Part shown: positions 61,023 through 64,000 of the stretch, in pieces | How the letters are laid out: each line of letters begins with the position of its first letter | Numbering within the stretch: position 1 is the first letter of the stretch | Program-made: the position numbers and the translations under genes | Assembly (NCBI GenBank): GCA_032622095.1 | Contig: CP136064.1 | Location: forward strand, 42,927,912 to 42,991,911 | Origin: Siphonodentalium dalli | Taxonomy: Eukaryota > Mollusca > Scaphopoda > Gadilida > Siphonodentaliidae | Direction: 5' to 3' | DNA: 64,000 bases | The notes under the pieces: model-generated | Database searches by the model: none | What the model was told of the DNA's origin: nothing | What the model saw: the letters and a program-made list of their open reading frames with translations, nothing else

Positions 61023-63851
61023 AAGCTGATTGAATATTACACTGACACTGAAGAGTCTTTTAAGCATACCACTGCTGATACATAGATTAAGAAATGGCCA
61101 TCAAATAAATAAACAAAGGTATGTATTCAAAAGAGTCGTTCAATTTCTCTAGCGGGACTAAAAAAACTTGCACCAATTTGACATATCAAAATATTTGCCA
61201 ATCTCATCAACTAGTAAGTCAAATTTCTACAAGAGTATGGTTTTCCTTCAAAGATACTACACCACGGTACCATTGATAATAACCTTTCTGCAGGCTGATT
61301 TGTAGTACTCAGGCGGTCGCAGCACAGAACGAGGGCTTAAGAACTCTGAGGCTGGCCCTGGAGTACAGTAAGATGATAGTTTTTGTCCCTTTTTAGTTTC
61401 TTTAAATGAGATAATCACAGAGTGTTCCTGGTGACCCATTTCCAGCTGGTTTATCTACAAATTTGTAACTTTATTAAGTTATGATTAAATAACTTATTAG
61501 ATTAGATTATTTATTGGTAATGGTATGTATCTACACAATTTGATGTGCATAGAAAGATGACACAAGTATTTTATATTTAAATCAGCAATATAAAATATGG
61601 ATATGGATGGAACTGCGGTCGACAATAAATTTTAACTATAATTGAGTGATAAAAAGGCTTAAAATGGCTCTGTTCGGATCTATAATAATAAATCAAAATA
61701 GATTTAACCAATACAAAAGATGGTTCATTAAGAGATATTTAACATTTGTGCTTGTGCAGCATTAAAGACCCGTACGTTCTCTTCTAAAGTTATGCGAGTC
61801 TCCCATATGGACCCTCACATATATAAGAGAATACCCTGGCGTACAAGGTGATGATGGTATAGGTTATATGTTAGGCCAATGCATTCATAGTGAGACTCCC
61901 ACATATAAGAGAATAAATTTGTATAGGGTATTCGTAAAATTTCAGGAAGCTCCAGTCATGGAAGGGCGAATACTGGACAGTGTTTATAATTAATTATATC
62001 ACTACCAGGGATAACACTGAAAGGACATACAAAATCCCTCTTTTTTTCATAGTGGCCTCTAATACATATGAGTTTAATTATGAAGACTGTCCAACATATG
62101 ACCTTGAAAGAGTTTCCACGGCGGCTGGTGATAGGTCAGTGCAATATATACCTACATGTGAAATTTCACTTAAATATATCAATAATTACCTGATAGTCAT
62201 TGCAGTACCCATATATACATAAAAAACTTGTATTTACATCCAGAATGCTTGGCACAGGGAGTATGTCCGTGTGGCGGGGTGGCAACAAAAGAGTTAAATA
62301 TGCACTAATAATTAGCAATAAAGAGCATTTATTGTCAACTTAAAAGATAGATGTAACTTTAACTGGAGTCACGCAATAGGTGCTGTTTACCCCAGATGAC
62401 TAATATTGTTTTTAATGACTTATAGGCCCACTGATAAAGTAGGCTTTCTTCAGCCGAAGAACGCCGGGTATACCATCTAATAATATATACATGTCGAGTG
62501 TGCCACCCCTATCCATCCTGTTTAATCCTGAAAATAAATTAACAAAATACAATATGGAGGGATGAATGCATACCAGTTTAAGTGAGTTAAGTAACCATGG
62601 AATAAAAACGGATTGACATATAGCAATTTTAACACATTTTCTTTACTATAGTGTCAATAACCTTGAACAAATCCAAGAAAGTTCAGATTGAATTTTGTCA
62701 ACTGACTGAGAAATAATAAACTAGATCTAGAGGTGGCTGTCCCTAAGGATGATACCCCATGGCAGCCAGTGGTAGAAATGTTTTATGCACTAAAGTTAGG
62801 CTCTCGAAAGGTAAGTCGGACACACACACATAGATGGGACAGTAATTTGAGTGTTGCAAAAAATGTTTTAAGTTGCAATAAGGGGATAACTCTACAAAAA
62901 AAAGTCTGATGGACCTCATAATTTCATGTACACAGGTTCCCATTGGTAAAACAATATGTGCCAAGTTTAAACAAATTTAACGAAATAAGTAGGAATAAAA
63001 AGCTTGGATAAAGTTGCGTCTACAGAATACGGATGGACAGACAAATGGACGGACGAGCTGATTCATTGCCGGATGTTAAAACAATATGGAACAATAAAGT
63101 TGTAGTAGTTAATCAGTCAGTACACACTCAAAAGTCGTTCTGACATATCATGTGGCCCACTGGACGAGTCTGAAGTTTACTGAGACTGCGTTCAAACCTA
63201 ATTTTTGTTGAATAACGCTGGTTAATTCAGGCATTTTAATCCTGAGTAGCAGTTAGCATGAAATATGAAAATGTTTACTGCTTACCGTGGTATCAGAATC
63301 TTACAAACCAGAAAGGAGGGATCACCCTCATAATACATACATAACCCTCATAATATGAACATGATCAAAAGTTATTACCAGGAAATATGTGAAAATAGCT
63401 CTAAATTGTGGGTCAATATGTTCATTTCCTTTATCTCAGTGTGAACTTTAAGACCGCATGACTATCGGCAGGGACGTCAAAGCATCATAGACATGGCTCG
63501 GGGGGGGGGGGGGCACCAGATGATGGGATGTGAAAAAATACAAGAAAAAAAAATCCCTATCTATCTATCTACTAGTACCCTGCCATGGAGGAGTCCCATT
63601 AGCAGATAATTGTTGGGCATAACCGATACTCTGCGAATAATTTTCCGCTTATATGGATCACCAGGACCAATTCGCCAGCAATGAGGGCAAAACGTAGATG
63701 TTAAATGTTGTCTAAATTTCAGCTTCAAATTAAATTATATTGAAATAAACAGACTAGCACAGTGAAACCTTTATCACAAGATGACTGATTAATATGAAAA
63801 AGTATTTTTTGTTTGTATTGTGTTTTGTCTGTTTTGAGAATGAATTTATTG
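61023..63851. other. Unannotated stretch with a degraded hairpin module
   Basis: At 61795-61915 two damaged arms of the 69-base hairpin module occur (TATATAAGAGAAT, then GGCCAATGCATTC, then TATAAGAGAATAAATT), suggesting an old TTAA MITE relative. G-runs at 63500 and a short (CTAT)n at 63557-63570 are also present. No gene recognised. Confidence 0.45.
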
Positions 63852-64000
63852 TTAACCATTTCACGACGGGAGCTGCGCTGGTGCAGCATAAAGATCGTGT
63901 GCCAGTCCATTCTCTTATACACATATACCTTTATATCCCCCAATACTGAATATTCGATATACCTGATGTGCCTTCTGAAGCTTTTCTCTTTCTGAGTTGG
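63852..64000 (+). mobile_element. Left end of a TTAA MITE, type 3, cut by the window edge
   Basis: TTAA at 63852 is followed by CCATTTCACGACGGGA and then a short palindrome GCTGCGCTGGTGCAGC. This is the same layout as the left ends at 3420 and 10157. A damaged hairpin-module arm (GCCAGTCCATTCTCTTATAC) starts at 63901. The right end would be beyond 64000. Confidence 0.55.

Noticed and set aside
1-64000. tRNA or rRNA genes
   Set aside because: GGTTCGAAT-like strings (for example 15392 and 21790) lack the other conserved tRNA parts, and no rRNA-like stretch was seen.

Overview
This 64 kb window is AT-rich, intron-dominated animal DNA with very few coding bases. The gene content is metazoan: two spliced exons of an alpha-carbonic anhydrase and one exon resembling an animal purple acid phosphatase (ACP7 type). 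Everything else recognisable is transposon-derived. The dispersed repeats headed by a GTCCCCCGA/TCGGGGGAC hairpin and a CCGTCCGTCC run recall repeats I remember from mollusc sequences. A marine lophotrochozoan, probably a mollusc, is therefore my best guess, but this is inference.

Layout. At 0.2-6.3 kb lies the carbonic anhydrase on the minus strand. Its two visible exons (4533-4321 and 2627-2479) are separated by a 1.7 kb intron that holds a LINE tail and a TTAA-flanked MITE. From 6.3-9.7 kb runs a 3.4 kb segment repeated in direct orientation at 44.8-48.2 kb. At 9.9-10.9 kb a 130 bp tandem repeat is interrupted by a 400 bp TTAA MITE. At 11.1-14.0 kb is a 5'-truncated, frameshifted non-LTR retrotransposon. 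A non-autonomous element with TAA target duplications and long terminal inverted repeats occupies 16.4-17.9 kb.

At 22.0-25.1 kb is a 3.08 kb near-palindromic composite element. Its two ~1.36 kb arms flank a fragment of hAT transposase, and it sits in an older dispersed repeat whose unoccupied relative lies at 41.1-42.6 kb. The same older repeat also received a second copy of the TTAA MITE at 25.5 kb. A perfect-period 43 bp minisatellite lies at 31.2 kb. Diverged tandem arrays lie at 33.2-34.4, 39.8, 42.7-44.7, 54.4 and 56.0-57.0 kb. A 544 bp element with TTA duplications and a 75 bp terminal hairpin lies at 50.9 kb, next to the phosphatase-like exon at 52.0-52.2 kb. The last 6 kb show no recognisable gene; the window ends inside what looks like the left end of another TTAA MITE.

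The genes do not form a functional unit: the window is best read as two partial host genes in a landscape of nested repeats. The most informative content is the repeat archaeology. It includes occupied and empty sites, a shared 69 bp hairpin module in MITEs with different termini, and a hAT fragment trapped between inverted arms. All percent identities and copy counts come from reading by eye.
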